A stretch of DNA of 41,083 nucleotides from Alphaproteobacteria bacterium (GCA_018336035.1 JAGXRD010000034.1:1-41083); one strand, 5' to 3'; numbered from the stretch's first letter, positions 10,402 through 18,860 are shown. A program made the numbers and translations. Notes: generated by a model from the sequence alone, not told the origin.

Positions 10402-10674
10402 GTGAACAAGCAGGATCTGATGGCTCAGGTGCGTGATACCTCGGGCCTCAGCAAGGAACAGGCAGAGCGGGCCGTCGAGTCGGTCTTCGAACTCATCACC
10501 GAGGCGCTTCGCCGCGGCGAGGAGGTCAGGATCGTGGGCTTCGGCAGCTTCTTCGTCGGCACCCGGGCCGCCAGCCCCGGCCGCAATCCGCGGACGGGCG
10601 AGCGGATCGATCTGCCGCCGACCAAGCAGCCCAAATTCCGCGCCGGCAAGACGCTCAAGGAAGCGGTCGGCTGA
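10402..10674 (+). CDS. hupB: DNA-binding protein HU
   Basis: Nucleoid-associated histone-like protein that bends and wraps DNA as a dimer. A GTG start at 10402 with GGAGGG at 10389-10394 gives the standard 90 residues beginning VNKQDLM. Helices 1-2 (LSKEQAERAVESVFELITEAL) precede VRIVGFGSF and the DNA-binding arm with GRNPRTGERIDLPP. The C-terminal KFRAGKTLKEAV is typical. It follows lon closely and ends at a strong terminator, so lon-hupB co-transcription is likely. Confidence 0.96.
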   Translation: MNKQDLMAQVRDTSGLSKEQAERAVESVFELITEALRRGEEVRIVGFGSFFVGTRAASPGRNPRTGERIDLPPTKQPKFRAGKTLKEAVG

Positions 10675-10704
10675 GGCGGCGTCTCCTCTGCAGCATAGTT
10701 TCAG

Positions 10705-10734
10705 CGGCCGGCAGTCTCTGCCGGCCGTTTGCTG
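10705..10734 (+). terminator. Rho-independent terminator after hupB
   Basis: Perfect 10-bp stem CGGCCGGCAG (10705-10714) with CTGCCGGCCG (10718-10727), loop TCT, followed by TTTGCTGTT. It lies 30 bases after the hupB stop. Confidence 0.85.
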
Positions 10735-10789
10735 TTGTGGCACTTCCCGCGGCCGCCTGCCATGATGATAGCGTGAGGTGGGTGGGAAG

Positions 10790-11308
10790 ATGACCGAGAA
10801 GACTGGACGGACCGGTAGGCGCACCATGCTCGACCCGACCGAGGGCGATCTGCTGGTCGAGATCGAAGGTCCACGTCATCCGGGCGCGGTGGCACTGTAC
10901 CGGCTGTGGCAGGAGTTGAAGCCGCCGGGCGATGCCCTGCCGCAACGCGACGACATCAGTTTTGAACGCCTGACCGAACTCGGCATCGTCAGCAACTGCT
11001 TCGTGATCGAGCCGTTGGAGGGCGGTCGCGACTGGCGCTACCGGCTGCTGGGCACGGCGATCACCTGGCTGTTCGGTGGCGACGCGACCAACATTCCCTT
11101 CTCGCAGCATTTCATGCCCGAAGAAGCCGAGCTGTGCATCCGGCTGTCCAATCGCGTGGCGCAGTCGCGCAAGCCGGTTTTCCTGTTCGGCCGTTTCCAG
11201 CCTGGCGAGTTCAGCGGCACGCTGGAAACCATGTCGCTGCCGGTCCTGAGCCGCGACGGCGAGACTGTGTGGCTGATCGGCGCCAGCTTTCCGGTCGAAA
11301 CGAAGTGA
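10790..11308 (+). CDS. PAS_5-like domain protein
   Basis: Stand-alone small protein of about 172 residues resembling the PAS_5 (DUF1488-neighbour type) single-domain sensors common in Rhodospirillales. The pattern ALYRLWQELKPPGDALPQRDDI, then RYRLLGTAI, a variable helix region, then ETMSLPVLSRDGETVWLIG follows that family: an N-terminal helix, the RY/LLGT strand and a C-terminal LPL..DG strand pair. No output domain is present. ATG 10790 is chosen; a GTG at 10778 is an alternative. Ligand and partner are unknown. Confidence 0.65.
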   Translation: MTEKTGRTGRRTMLDPTEGDLLVEIEGPRHPGAVALYRLWQELKPPGDALPQRDDISFERLTELGIVSNCFVIEPLEGGRDWRYRLLGTAITWLFGGDATNIPFSQHFMPEEAELCIRLSNRVAQSRKPVFLFGRFQPGEFSGTLETMSLPVLSRDGETVWLIGASFPVETK

Positions 11309-11320
11309 GGGTGGGGTGTC

Positions 11321-11350
11321 TTGCCGGACTGCGGCGGCATCTGGTATGAA
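11321..11350 (+). promoter_or_regulatory. Putative sigma-70 promoter of tRNA-Val
   Basis: TTGCCG (11321-11326) and TATGAA (11345-11350), separated by 18 bases, lie 37 bases before the tRNA-Val gene, as expected for a housekeeping promoter. Confidence 0.5.
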
Positions 11351-11386
11351 GACCGCCTTCGCTGTCCCGGTTTTCGGGAGCGGTGC

Positions 11387-11461
11387 GGGCGATTAGCTCA
11401 GCGGTAGAGCGCCTCGTTTACACCGAGGATGTCGGCGGTTCAATCCCGTCATCGCCCACCA
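11387..11461 (+). tRNA. tRNA-Val (anticodon UAC)
   Basis: Full cloverleaf: acceptor GGGCGAT/ATCGCCC with discriminator A and encoded CCA, D arm GCTC-AGCGGTA-GAGC, anticodon stem CCTCG/CGAGG with loop TTTACAC giving UAC, T stem GGCGG/CCGTC with loop TTCAATC. It reads GUA and other GUN codons. Confidence 0.95.
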
Positions 11462-11530
11462 TTTTCCTGCAGAATTCATCGGCATTTCGGACCCGCCCAT
11501 ACCGGGCGGTCAAACGCCGTTCAGCATGCC

Positions 11531-11549
11531 CATTCCGTATCGTGGAACG
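11531..11549. promoter_or_regulatory. Putative IclR operator 1 (before BKACE operon)
   Basis: CATTCCGTATCGTGGAACG is a 7-5-7 inverted repeat. Its first 12 bases are identical to the copy at 17842. It lies 104 bases before the BKACE start codon. Same motif class as the copies at 16974, 17019 and 17842. Confidence 0.65.
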
Positions 11550-11634
11550 GTGGCAGGTGACGCGCGCCGCTGCATCCCTTCTACTGTAGAACGCTGGGCA
11601 GCAGACAAGCCCGCAGGGAGGGATAATCGAGCCG

Positions 11635-12519
11635 ATGCAACCGCGCGTCATCATCACTTGTGCCGTGACCGGCAACCAGACCACGCCGGAGATGACGCCG
11701 CATTTGCCGATTACGCCCGAGCAGATTGCCGAAGCTGCCCTCGGTGCCGCCGAGGCAGGTGCTGCCGCCGTTCATATCCATGTGCGCGATCCGCAGAGCG
11801 GCAAGCCTTCGATGGAGATCGACCACTATCGCGAGGCCGTTGACCGTATTCGCGCGAAGAACCAGCAGTTGATCATCAACCTGACCACCGGCCCGGGCGG
11901 TCGTTTCGTGCCGAGCCCCGATGATCCCAAGCTGGCCGCGCCCGGCACGACGCTGATGCGGCCGGAAGACCGCGTCACGCATATCGCGCTGATCAAGCCC
12001 GATATCGCCACGCTGGATCTCAACACCATGAATTCGGGCAAGCAGGTGGTGATCAACACGCCGGAGAATGTCCGCCGCATGGCTGCAGTGATCAATGGCG
12101 CTGGCGTGAAACCGGAGATCGAACTGTTTGACTCCGGCGATATCGCGCTGTGCCGCGACCTGGTCGCCGATGGCACTTTGAAAGGCCCGCTGCTCTGCTC
12201 GGTGGTGATGGGCGTGAAATACGGCTTCCAGCCATCGCCGGAAACCGTGCTCTATGCGCGCAGCCTGCTGCCGCCCGGCACCGCTTGGACGGCATTCGGC
12301 ACCGGCCGTTCCTGTTTTCCGATGGTGGCGCAGTCCTATCTGGCCGGCGGCCATGTCCGCGTCGGGCTGGAAGACGCCATCTTTCTCGAGAAGGGTGTGC
12401 TGGCGGAAACCAACGCGGCCATGGTGGCCAAGGCGCGCAGCATTGTCGAAGCGCTGGGCGGCGAGATTGCGACCGCGCAGCAGGCCCGCGACATGCTGGC
12501 ACTGCCGGTGAAATCATGA
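11635..12519 (+). CDS. BKACE-family beta-keto acid cleavage enzyme (DUF849)
   Basis: Zinc-dependent enzyme family that condenses a beta-keto acid with acetyl-CoA to give acetoacetate and a new CoA thioester; Kce of lysine fermentation is the founder. The 294-residue protein has the metal-binding HxH at His47/His49 (VHIHVRD), INLTTGPGGRF, TLDLNTMNSG, PEIELFDSGD and VRVGLED near 242-247. The last holds the Arg, Glu and Asp that act in Kce. It is first in an operon with a Bug receptor, an SDR and an aldehyde dehydrogenase. A GGGAGGGA stretch lies upstream and an IclR-type operator sits at 11531. Which keto acid it cleaves is not evident. Confidence 0.9.
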   Translation: MQPRVIITCAVTGNQTTPEMTPHLPITPEQIAEAALGAAEAGAAAVHIHVRDPQSGKPSMEIDHYREAVDRIRAKNQQLIINLTTGPGGRFVPSPDDPKLAAPGTTLMRPEDRVTHIALIKPDIATLDLNTMNSGKQVVINTPENVRRMAAVINGAGVKPEIELFDSGDIALCRDLVADGTLKGPLLCSVVMGVKYGFQPSPETVLYARSLLPPGTAWTAFGTGRSCFPMVAQSYLAGGHVRVGLEDAIFLEKGVLAETNAAMVAKARSIVEALGGEIATAQQARDMLALPVKS

Positions 12520-12572
12520 CGGATCTCAACAAAAAACATTCGTGGAAAAAACCAGCACCACGCGGAGGAAAC

Positions 12573-13541
12573 ATGCGTATTCTCACCCTGGCCCTGCTCG
12601 GGCTTTCACTGCTGCTCTCACCCATTCATAACGCTGCGGCACAGGCCTGGCCGGATCGCCCGGTCACCGTGATCGTGCCATTCCCGGCCGGCTCCGCCGT
12701 CGATTTCCTGGCGCGCGCCACCGCATCCGAACTCAGCGACAAGCTCGGTAAGCCCTTCATCGTTGAGAACCGCACCGGCGCTGGCGGCAATATCGGCGGT
12801 GCCGCGGTCGCCAAGGCGAAACCCGATGGCTACACGCTGCTGTTCGGCACCCCGTCGCCGATCGCGATGAACAAGCTGATGTACAAGGGCCTGACCTATG
12901 ACTCGGACAAGGATTTCACGCCGGTCGTGCTGGTCGCCAAGTCGCCGCTGATCATCACCACGCGGCTCGATTTTCCCGCCACCACCTTCGCCGAGCTGAT
13001 CGACTATGCCAAAAAGAATCCCGGCAAGGTCACGGTCGGAAATCCGGGCAATGGCACGCTTGGCCATATCACCGCCGAACTGGTGCAGCAGTTCACCGGC
13101 GCGAAGATGACCGCCGTGGCCTATCGCGGCACCATGCCGCTGATGACCGATCTGCTGGGCGGGCAGGTGGATGTCTCGATCGACTTCATGCCGACCTATG
13201 TGCCGCAGGTGACCGAGAAGAAGCTGAAGGCGCTGGCGGTGACGACCAGCACGCGCAGCAACTCTCTGCCCAGCGTCCCGACCGTGCAGGAGGTCGGCTT
13301 CAAGGGCTTCGAGGCGAGCGCCTGGTACGCCATGGTGGCACCGACCGGCACGCCGCCCGAGGTCATCGGCAAGATTAACAAGATCGTTAACGACTTCCTG
13401 AAGACCGACAAGACTAAAGCCCTGCTGGCGCAGAATACGCTGGAAGGCATCGGCGGTTCGCCGGACGACCTGAAGGCCTTCATCGCGGCTGAACTGAAAA
13501 AGTGGAAGCCGGTGATCGAAGAAGCCAAGATCGAGATGTAA
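12573..13541 (+). CDS. Tripartite tricarboxylate transporter substrate-binding protein (Bug family)
   Basis: Periplasmic solute receptor of 322 residues. The signal peptide (MRILTLALLGLSLLL...HNAAAQA) is cut near residue 24. The mature start WPDRPVTVIVPFPAG and AVDFLARATA, VENRTGAGGNIG, KPDGYTLL are Bug hallmarks. Asp at the GSAVDFLAR site contacts carboxylates in known members. GGAGGA at 12564-12569 supports ATG 12573; an in-frame ATG at 12516 overlapping the BKACE stop would hide the signal peptide. No TctA/TctB membrane genes are present here, so it is an orphan receptor that must borrow a transporter or act in sensing. It suggests the pathway substrate is an organic acid. Confidence 0.92.
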   Translation: MRILTLALLGLSLLLSPIHNAAAQAWPDRPVTVIVPFPAGSAVDFLARATASELSDKLGKPFIVENRTGAGGNIGGAAVAKAKPDGYTLLFGTPSPIAMNKLMYKGLTYDSDKDFTPVVLVAKSPLIITTRLDFPATTFAELIDYAKKNPGKVTVGNPGNGTLGHITAELVQQFTGAKMTAVAYRGTMPLMTDLLGGQVDVSIDFMPTYVPQVTEKKLKALAVTTSTRSNSLPSVPTVQEVGFKGFEASAWYAMVAPTGTPPEVIGKINKIVNDFLKTDKTKALLAQNTLEGIGGSPDDLKAFIAAELKKWKPVIEEAKIEM

Positions 13542-13568
13542 AGGCCAAGATCAAGTAAAGGACAGTCA

Positions 13569-14333
13569 GTGACCAGTATCGAGATTCCGGCGCTTCCCGT
13601 TCCAAAGGTTGCGCTCGTCACCGGTGGCAGCAGCGGTATCGGCAAGGCGACGGCAGCGCGCCTTGCCGCCCTCGGTTCCACCGTCATCGTCGGCTACAAC
13701 AGCCGGAAGGAGCAGGCGGAGGCGGTGGTGGCCGGCTTGCAGGGCAGCGGGCATATCGCGCTGCGTGTCGCCATCGAGGATTCCGCCTCGATAGCTGCAG
13801 CGGTGAAGGAAATCGAGGATCGCTTCGGGAGGCTCGACGCGCTGGTGAATAGCGGCGGCGCCACCACGCCTGTGCCCATTGCCGATCTCGACAAGCTGAC
13901 CGACGAGATTTTCGACCGCACCGTCATGGTCAACCTGCGCGGACCCTTTGCGATGATCCGGGCCTTTCGTCCGCTGCTGGACCGCAGCGAAGGCGGCGCG
14001 GCCATCGTGAATATCTCCTCGATTGCCGCGCGCACCGGCATCGGCAGCAGCCTGGCCTATCTCTCAGCCAAGGCCGGCGTCGATGCGCTGACCATCGCGC
14101 TGGCCAAGGTGCTGGCGCCGCGCATCCGTGTTTTCTCGGTCTCGCCCGCTGGCGTAGATACCGATTTCGTGCCGGGCCGCAGCCGCGAGACTCTTGTGAA
14201 GACCGCCGAGAAACTGCCGCTGGCGCATGTTACCACGCCCGACGATGTGGCGCGGGCCGCCATTGCCTGCATCGTCAACCTGACCAGTTCGACCGGTATC
14301 ATCGTGCCGGTAGATGAAGGCCGGCATCTCTGA
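13569..14333 (+). CDS. Short-chain dehydrogenase/reductase (SDR)
   Basis: NAD(P)-dependent oxidoreductase of 254 residues, classical SDR type. The cofactor motif TGGSSGIG is at 18-25. The usual NNAG is changed to NSGG in ALVNSGGATTP. The catalytic Ser in NISSIAAR and Tyr164-Lys168 in AYLSAK are intact. A GTG start with AAAGGACA upstream gives the full domain. It lies between the Bug receptor and an aldehyde dehydrogenase whose start is 13 bases downstream. It probably interconverts a hydroxy and an oxo intermediate of the operon's pathway. Substrate unknown. Confidence 0.9.
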   Translation: MTSIEIPALPVPKVALVTGGSSGIGKATAARLAALGSTVIVGYNSRKEQAEAVVAGLQGSGHIALRVAIEDSASIAAAVKEIEDRFGRLDALVNSGGATTPVPIADLDKLTDEIFDRTVMVNLRGPFAMIRAFRPLLDRSEGGAAIVNISSIAARTGIGSSLAYLSAKAGVDALTIALAKVLAPRIRVFSVSPAGVDTDFVPGRSRETLVKTAEKLPLAHVTTPDDVARAAIACIVNLTSSTGIIVPVDEGRHL

Positions 14334-14346
14334 GCAGCAGGACAGT

Positions 14347-15762
14347 ATGGACAAGCTGAAATTCTATATCGACGGTGCCTGGATCGATCCGGCCATCTCG
14401 GCGACGCTGGGGGTGCAGAATCCCGCCACCGAAGAAATTTTCGCCCGCATCAGCCTGGGCTCGCGGCAGGATGTGGATCGCGCCGTGCAGGCTGCAAGGC
14501 GTGCCTTTACCAGCTATTCCGTCACCAGCGTCGAAACACGACTGAACTATCTGCGCAAGATCATCGCCGGCTTCAAGGCGCGGCTGCCCGAATTGGCGCG
14601 GACCATGACCTTGGAAATGGGCTCGCCGATCACGTTTTCCACCGAGCGTCAGGCTACCGTTGCCCTGTTCCATTTTGAGGAAGTCGTGCGCGTGCTTGAG
14701 GCATACCAGTTCGAGGAGCCAATGGGACCGGGTGTGGTGCGCCGCGAACCGATCGGGGTCTGCGGCCTGATCACGCCATGGAACTGGCCGCTCAACCAGG
14801 TCGCCTCCAAGGTGGCGCCGGCATTGGCCACCGGCTGCACCGTCGTGCTGAAACCCAGCGAGGTCGCGCCGCTCAGCGCGCTGCTATTTGCCGAAATCCT
14901 GCATGAGGCCGGGCTGCCGGCAGGTGTGTTCAATCTGGTCAATGGCGACGGCCCGACGGTGGGTGAGGCCATCGCGGCGCATCCCGGCATCGACATGGTG
15001 TCGTTCACCGGTTCGACCGCCGCCGGCATTCGTGTGGCGAAACTGGCGGCCGATACGGTCAAGCGCGTGGCGCAGGAGCTGGGCGGCAAGTCGGCCAATA
15101 TCATTCTGCCCGACGCCGATCTCAAGGCCGCCGTGATTCAGGGCGTGCATGCCTGCTACACCAACGGCGGCCAGAACTGCCAGTCGCCGACCCGCATGCT
15201 GATTCCGCGTGCCCAGCGCGAGGAAGCTTTCGCCGCGGCGCGTCTGGCCGTCGAGGCCGTGCGCCTGGGCGATCCGCTCGATCCGGCCACCACGATGGGA
15301 CCGATGGTGAGCCAGGGCCAGTTCGACAAGATCCAGGACCTGATCCAGTTCGGCATTGACGAGGGCGCGACGCTCGTCGCCGGCGGCACCGGCCGGCCGG
15401 CCGATCTCAATCGCGGCTACTATGTGCGCCCGACCGTGTTTGGCGACGTCACGCCGCAGATGCGGATTTCGCGCGAGGAAATCTTCGGTCCGGTGCTGTC
15501 GATCATCAGCTACGACAGCGAGGATGAGGCCGTCGAGATTGCCAACGATACGCCCTTCGGACTGGCGGGCTTCGTGCAGTCGAAGGATCGCGACCATGCC
15601 CGCGCCGTCGCCAACCGCATCCGCGCCGGCCGGGTCTACATCAACGGCGCGCCGTTTGACCGCAGCCTGCCATTCGGCGGCTACAAGCAGTCCGGCAACG
15701 GGCGCGAATTCGGCGTCTTCGGCTTTGAGGAATATCTGGAAGTGAAGGCCATTCTCGGCTGA
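14347..15762 (+). CDS. NAD(P)-dependent aldehyde dehydrogenase
   Basis: Oxidises an aldehyde to the carboxylic acid. The 471-residue protein is full length. It has the ITPWNWPLNQ motif, KPSEVAPLSA, SFTGSTAAG, the catalytic base Glu in ELGGKSANI (about 244), the nucleophile Cys in GQNCQSP (about 278) and EEIFGPVLS. ATG 14347 with AGGA at 14339-14342 is chosen. Last gene of operon A, ending at a strong terminator. Overall it resembles broad aldehyde dehydrogenases of catabolic operons rather than CoA-acylating ones. Confidence 0.94.
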   Translation: MDKLKFYIDGAWIDPAISATLGVQNPATEEIFARISLGSRQDVDRAVQAARRAFTSYSVTSVETRLNYLRKIIAGFKARLPELARTMTLEMGSPITFSTERQATVALFHFEEVVRVLEAYQFEEPMGPGVVRREPIGVCGLITPWNWPLNQVASKVAPALATGCTVVLKPSEVAPLSALLFAEILHEAGLPAGVFNLVNGDGPTVGEAIAAHPGIDMVSFTGSTAAGIRVAKLAADTVKRVAQELGGKSANIILPDADLKAAVIQGVHACYTNGGQNCQSPTRMLIPRAQREEAFAAARLAVEAVRLGDPLDPATTMGPMVSQGQFDKIQDLIQFGIDEGATLVAGGTGRPADLNRGYYVRPTVFGDVTPQMRISREEIFGPVLSIISYDSEDEAVEIANDTPFGLAGFVQSKDRDHARAVANRIRAGRVYINGAPFDRSLPFGGYKQSGNGREFGVFGFEEYLEVKAILG

Positions 15763-15813
15763 CGCCATTCTCGGCCAGCGGTGCGGACAACACCGCTGGA
15801 ACCTCCCACTGAA

Positions 15814-15851
15814 ACGCCGGCACTTCTTTCGAAGCGCCGGCGTCTTTTTTT
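15814..15851 (+). terminator. Rho-independent terminator after aldehyde dehydrogenase
   Basis: ACGCCGGC (15814-15821) pairs with GCCGGCGT (15836-15843). An inner CTTC/GAAG stem with TTTC loop stacks on it after a single A-C mismatch. Seven T follow. It ends operon A and lies just beyond the 3' end of the convergent hydrolase gene. Confidence 0.9.
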
Positions 15852-15857
15852 GTGGGA

Positions 15858-16901
15858 TCAGTTGGCGAACTTGTCCAGGCCCTTGCGGCCCAGCCACTTC
15901 GACAGTTCGTCGCCCACTGCCTCGTTGTTGAGGTCGGCGAAGGGGATATGCGAATTGCCCTTCAGCCCGGCCTCCGGCAGCAACAGCACTTCGCAATCTC
16001 CGCCATGTTTGTTGACGATGCCGCAGAAGGTCTTGGCCATTGCGGCTGAGTTCTTCCAGATCGGACGCGTCTCGGTGTAGTCGCCGAAGACCATCTGGAT
16101 CGGGAATTTGGTCAGCTTCATGAAGTCAGACATCGGCACCGAATGCGGCCCATAGGGCGCCTTGGGCTGCGGCTCCGGGCCTTCGCCGATGGGGAAGACG
16201 AAGCCGGGCGTTTCATAGGCCACGATGCCCTTCATGTTGCTGCTGTTGGCTTTGAGTGCCGAAAGCAGCGCGCGCCAGCCGCCAGCCGAGTTGGTGAGTG
16301 CCACGACCGGACCTATGCGGTCGATGGCCTGGCCGCCGGCCTCGGCCTGCAGCAGGGCATTTTCCAGCGTGTCGTATTCGTCATAGCGGGCGCGCGTGGC
16401 CTGGTTCCAGGCTTCCTTGTCCGCTGTGGGGAATTGCAGGCCGGGATGCCAGTTCGGATAGGTGATGCCGAAACGCCAGGCGGCAAAATTGCGCGTGTCG
16501 AAATAGTCCGGCGTGTAGGTGATCGGTTCGCAGCTCCAGTTGGCGCGGCCGACGCGCGGCCCGTCCCACAGATAGACCGGATAGCCCTTGCGCAGGAACA
16601 TGCTCTTGAAGCCTTCGCCACCGTCCCAGCGGTTCTCCCAGACCTTGGTGCTGGAGCTGTGCCACATGATCAGGCCGGTCTGCCGGCGCTTCTGCGGGAT
16701 GAAATACTCGACATAGCCGTGATCGCAGGACAGCGTCTCGGCGGGGTTCTTGGGATTGGAGATCATCTTGCCGCCGACCTCGTAGGCACCGGTGGAGTCG
16801 AGGATGATCGGCGGTTTGGCGCTTGGCGCACATGCCGTTTGACTCAATCCGGCAAATAACAGCGCTGCGACAGGCAGTGCCAACTGCTTCCAGTACATCA
16901 T
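15858..16901 (-). CDS. Exported alpha/beta-hydrolase, possible lipoprotein
   Basis: Predicted secreted esterase-like hydrolase of 347 residues. The N-terminus MMYWKQLALPVAALLFAGLS is a signal peptide followed by QTACAPS; the Cys could be a lipobox Cys although the -3 residue is Gln. The nucleophile elbow reads LTNSAGGW, a variant of GxSxG with Asn at the first position. A conserved GNSHIPFAD near the C-terminus supplies the His. ATG 16901 (or 16898) has GGGAGGA upstream. It is divergent from iclR and shares its two operators, so it likely belongs to the same regulon. It may release the pathway substrate from an ester outside the cytoplasm. Confidence 0.75.
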   Translation of the reverse strand: MMYWKQLALPVAALLFAGLSQTACAPSAKPPIILDSTGAYEVGGKMISNPKNPAETLSCDHGYVEYFIPQKRRQTGLIMWHSSSTKVWENRWDGGEGFKSMFLRKGYPVYLWDGPRVGRANWSCEPITYTPDYFDTRNFAAWRFGITYPNWHPGLQFPTADKEAWNQATRARYDEYDTLENALLQAEAGGQAIDRIGPVVALTNSAGGWRALLSALKANSSNMKGIVAYETPGFVFPIGEGPEPQPKAPYGPHSVPMSDFMKLTKFPIQMVFGDYTETRPIWKNSAAMAKTFCGIVNKHGGDCEVLLLPEAGLKGNSHIPFADLNNEAVGDELSKWLGRKGLDKFAN

Positions 16902-16973
16902 GGTGGTTTCCTCCCGTTTTTGTGCCGCTGACCCTATCGGCGGCGGCGGCGCAGCGGCACGGGAAGTTCGGGT

Positions 16974-16992
16974 CATTTCGCATTCCGGAATG
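16974..16992. promoter_or_regulatory. Putative IclR operator 2
   Basis: CATTTCGCATTCCGGAATG fits the 7-5-7 pattern with one mismatch between arms and also contains the perfect 12-bp palindrome CATTCCGGAATG at 16981-16992. It lies 73 bases before the hydrolase start and 86 before the iclR start. Confidence 0.65.
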
Positions 16993-17018
16993 GGCCTCTC
17001 TTGCCAATGCCAGATCGC

Positions 17019-17037
17019 CGTTCCACAATCCGGAACA
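17019..17037. promoter_or_regulatory. Putative IclR operator 3
   Basis: CGTTCCACAATCCGGAACA has GTTCC and GGAAC arms in the 7-5-7 layout. It begins 45 bases after operator 2 and ends 22 bases before the iclR ATG, a position suited to autoregulation. Confidence 0.65.
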
Positions 17038-17059
17038 CTCAGCCTTGTGGGGACGTGCC

Positions 17060-17836
17060 ATGACGGCCGGCGATCAGGTTCAATCGGTGACGCGTGCGCT
17101 CGACCTGTTGCAGGCGCTGAACCGGCAGAAGGTCGCTTCGATCAAACAACTGCACGAGACCACCGGCCTGCCCAAGCCCACCATCGTGCGCCTGCTGAAG
17201 ACGCTGACGGCAGAGGGCTATGTCGCCAACGATCCGCGCCAGGGCGGCTACTCGGTCACCTCACAGGTGCGCACGCTCAGCTGCGGCTTCCACGGCGACC
17301 CGCTGGTGGTGGAGGCGGGGCGGGCCTGGGCCATCGATCTCACCCGCCGGTTCAAATGGCCGGCTGCCATCGCGGTACTCGATCACAACGCCATGACCGT
17401 GCGCTTCAGCACCATTCCGGAAAGCCCGATCTCGCCCTTCCATGGCACGGTGGGCTTGAAGCTCAGCCTGGTCTCACGCAGCCTCGGGCGGGCCTATCTC
17501 GCCTTCTGCCCTACGGCGGAACGCAACATCCTGCTGCAGATGCTCGCGGCCTCAAAGGATCCGGAAGATTCTGCGGCGCGGCGGCCTGCTGCCCTGCTGC
17601 GCGCGCTGCAATCGATCCGCAGCCAGGGTTTTGCCGAGCGCGATCCGAATGTCGATCCGAAGTCGTCGTCGACGCTGGGTGTGCCGGTGATGGATGGCGA
17701 CCGCGTGGTGGCCACGCTGGGCCTGACCTATTTTACCTCGGCCATGAAACGTGCCCAGGCTATCGAACTCTATGTCCCCCATCTGCGCTCGGCGGCGGAA
17801 AACATCACGCGCAGCATCAGCCGCCTCGGGAGCTAA
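17060..17836 (+). CDS. IclR-family transcriptional regulator
   Basis: 258-residue regulator. The N-terminal winged helix-turn-helix spans about 8-65 (VTRALDLLQALN, IKQLHETTGLPKPTIVRLLKTL, EGYV), followed by the IclR effector-binding domain (SPFHGTVGLKLSLVSRSLGRAYLAF, RDPNVDPKSSSTLGVPV). ATG 17060 is chosen; a frame open from 16823 would run through both operators. It sits between operon A and operon B and divergent from the hydrolase. Four similar inverted repeats flank these units, so it probably controls all of them and itself. Whether it activates or represses cannot be told. Confidence 0.93.
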   Translation: MTAGDQVQSVTRALDLLQALNRQKVASIKQLHETTGLPKPTIVRLLKTLTAEGYVANDPRQGGYSVTSQVRTLSCGFHGDPLVVEAGRAWAIDLTRRFKWPAAIAVLDHNAMTVRFSTIPESPISPFHGTVGLKLSLVSRSLGRAYLAFCPTAERNILLQMLAASKDPEDSAARRPAALLRALQSIRSQGFAERDPNVDPKSSSTLGVPVMDGDRVVATLGLTYFTSAMKRAQAIELYVPHLRSAAENITRSISRLGS

Positions 17837-17841
17837 GAGGT

Positions 17842-17860
17842 CATTCCGTATCGCGGAATG
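17842..17860. promoter_or_regulatory. Putative IclR operator 4 (before operon B)
   Basis: CATTCCGTATCGCGGAATG is a perfect 7-5-7 inverted repeat, the best copy in the window. It starts 6 bases after the iclR stop and exactly 100 bases before the GTG of the first operon B gene. Confidence 0.7.
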
Positions 17861-17941
17861 CCCTCGGAAACTTCGCCACCCACCCATCAGCCTTTCGTAT
17901 GATCCGGCTTTACGACCGGTGCATGACGAGGGAGGCGTAGC

Positions 17942-18859
17942 GTGTATAACCCCACCGATCCGCGTGCGAGTCTGGCCGCGGCGAAACCGGCCGGCGCGCC
18001 GATCACCGCCTATGGCGCCTGCGAATATGTGCGTTTCTACGATGAGCCGCAGCGCGACGAGCCCGAGGGCAAGACCTGGTATGCGCGCGGCCAGAATTTC
18101 CTGATCACGATCACCGATACGCTCGAAGGTGCCGTTCTCGCGCGCGAGGCACAGCCGGACGAGTATGCGATCATCCTCGACGATCCGAAGCTGGAAGTCG
18201 AGATCACCACGGCGGATGGCACGCAGCGCGTCAAGGGCGGTTCGCTGGCCTTCATTCCGCCCGGCAAGTCCAGCGTGAAGGTGATCAGGCCCGGCCGCAT
18301 CGTGCGCATGTTCACCACGCAGTCGGCCGACCTGGCTGCGAAATGCATCAATGCTGCCTCCTACAGGGAGCAGAAGCCGGCGGTGGCGCTGGCCAAGCCC
18401 TGGCCGACCCCGAAGGACGGCTTCAAGCTGCGCGTCTATACGCTGGACGTTCCGCCCGAGAAGGGCCGCTTCGGACGCATCTGGCGCTGCACGACGCTGA
18501 TGATCAACTATATCGATCCGCGTCAGGGGCCGCGCGACCCGACCACGCTGTCGCCGCATCACCATGATGACTTTGAGCAAGGCTCGCTGGCGCTGGAAGG
18601 CGACTTCGTCCATCACATCCGCTGGCCCTGGACGCCGAACAGGCATATCTGGCGCGACGATCAGCATGAACTCTGCGGCAGCCCGTCGATTGCCGTGATT
18701 CCGCCGCCTTCGATTCATACCACCGAGGCGGTCGGCAAGGGGCTCAACCAGCTGGTCGACCTGTTCTGCCCGCCGCGCATGGACTTCTCGCTGAAACCCG
18801 GCTGGGTGCTGAACGCCGATGATTATCCGATGCCCCCAAAAGAATTATCGGAAGAGTGA
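17942..18859 (+). CDS. Cupin-like protein of unknown function
   Basis: 305 residues, no signal peptide. A first beta-rich half contains [18 protein letters not shown], a cupin-style strand pair. The second half has the His cluster [19 protein letters not shown], typical of cupin motif 1 (HxH...E), and a later IHTTEAVG that could supply the motif 2 His, so a bicupin metal enzyme is likely. GTG 17942 has GGAGG at 17931-17935. It heads operon B, one base before the aldolase start, and has an IclR operator upstream. Possible roles are a dioxygenase or isomerase of an oxo acid. I do not recognise a named family. Confidence 0.65.
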   Translation: MYNPTDPRASLAAAKPAGAPITAYGACEYVRFYDEPQRDEPEGKTWYARGQNFLITITDTLEGAVLAREAQPDEYAIILDDPKLEVEITTADGTQRVKGGSLAFIPPGKSSVKVIRPGRIVRMFTTQSADLAAKCINAASYREQKPAVALAKPWPTPKDGFKLRVYTLDVPPEKGRFGRIWRCTTLMINYIDPRQGPRDPTTLSPHHHDDFEQGSLALEGDFVHHIRWPWTPNRHIWRDDQHELCGSPSIAVIPPPSIHTTEAVGKGLNQLVDLFCPPRMDFSLKPGWVLNADDYPMPPKELSEE

Positions 18860-18860
18860 C

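Noticed and set aside
11490-11511. Terminator after tRNA-Val
   Set aside because: Imperfect stem with a bulge and no T tract; only a weak hairpin.
12516-12572. Alternative ATGA-coupled start of the Bug receptor
   Set aside because: It would place 19 charged residues before the signal peptide; the ATG at 12573 has a strong ribosome site and a clean signal sequence.
16823-17059. N-terminal extension of the IclR regulator
   Set aside because: It would translate through both operators and the divergent promoter region; no family member has such a leader.
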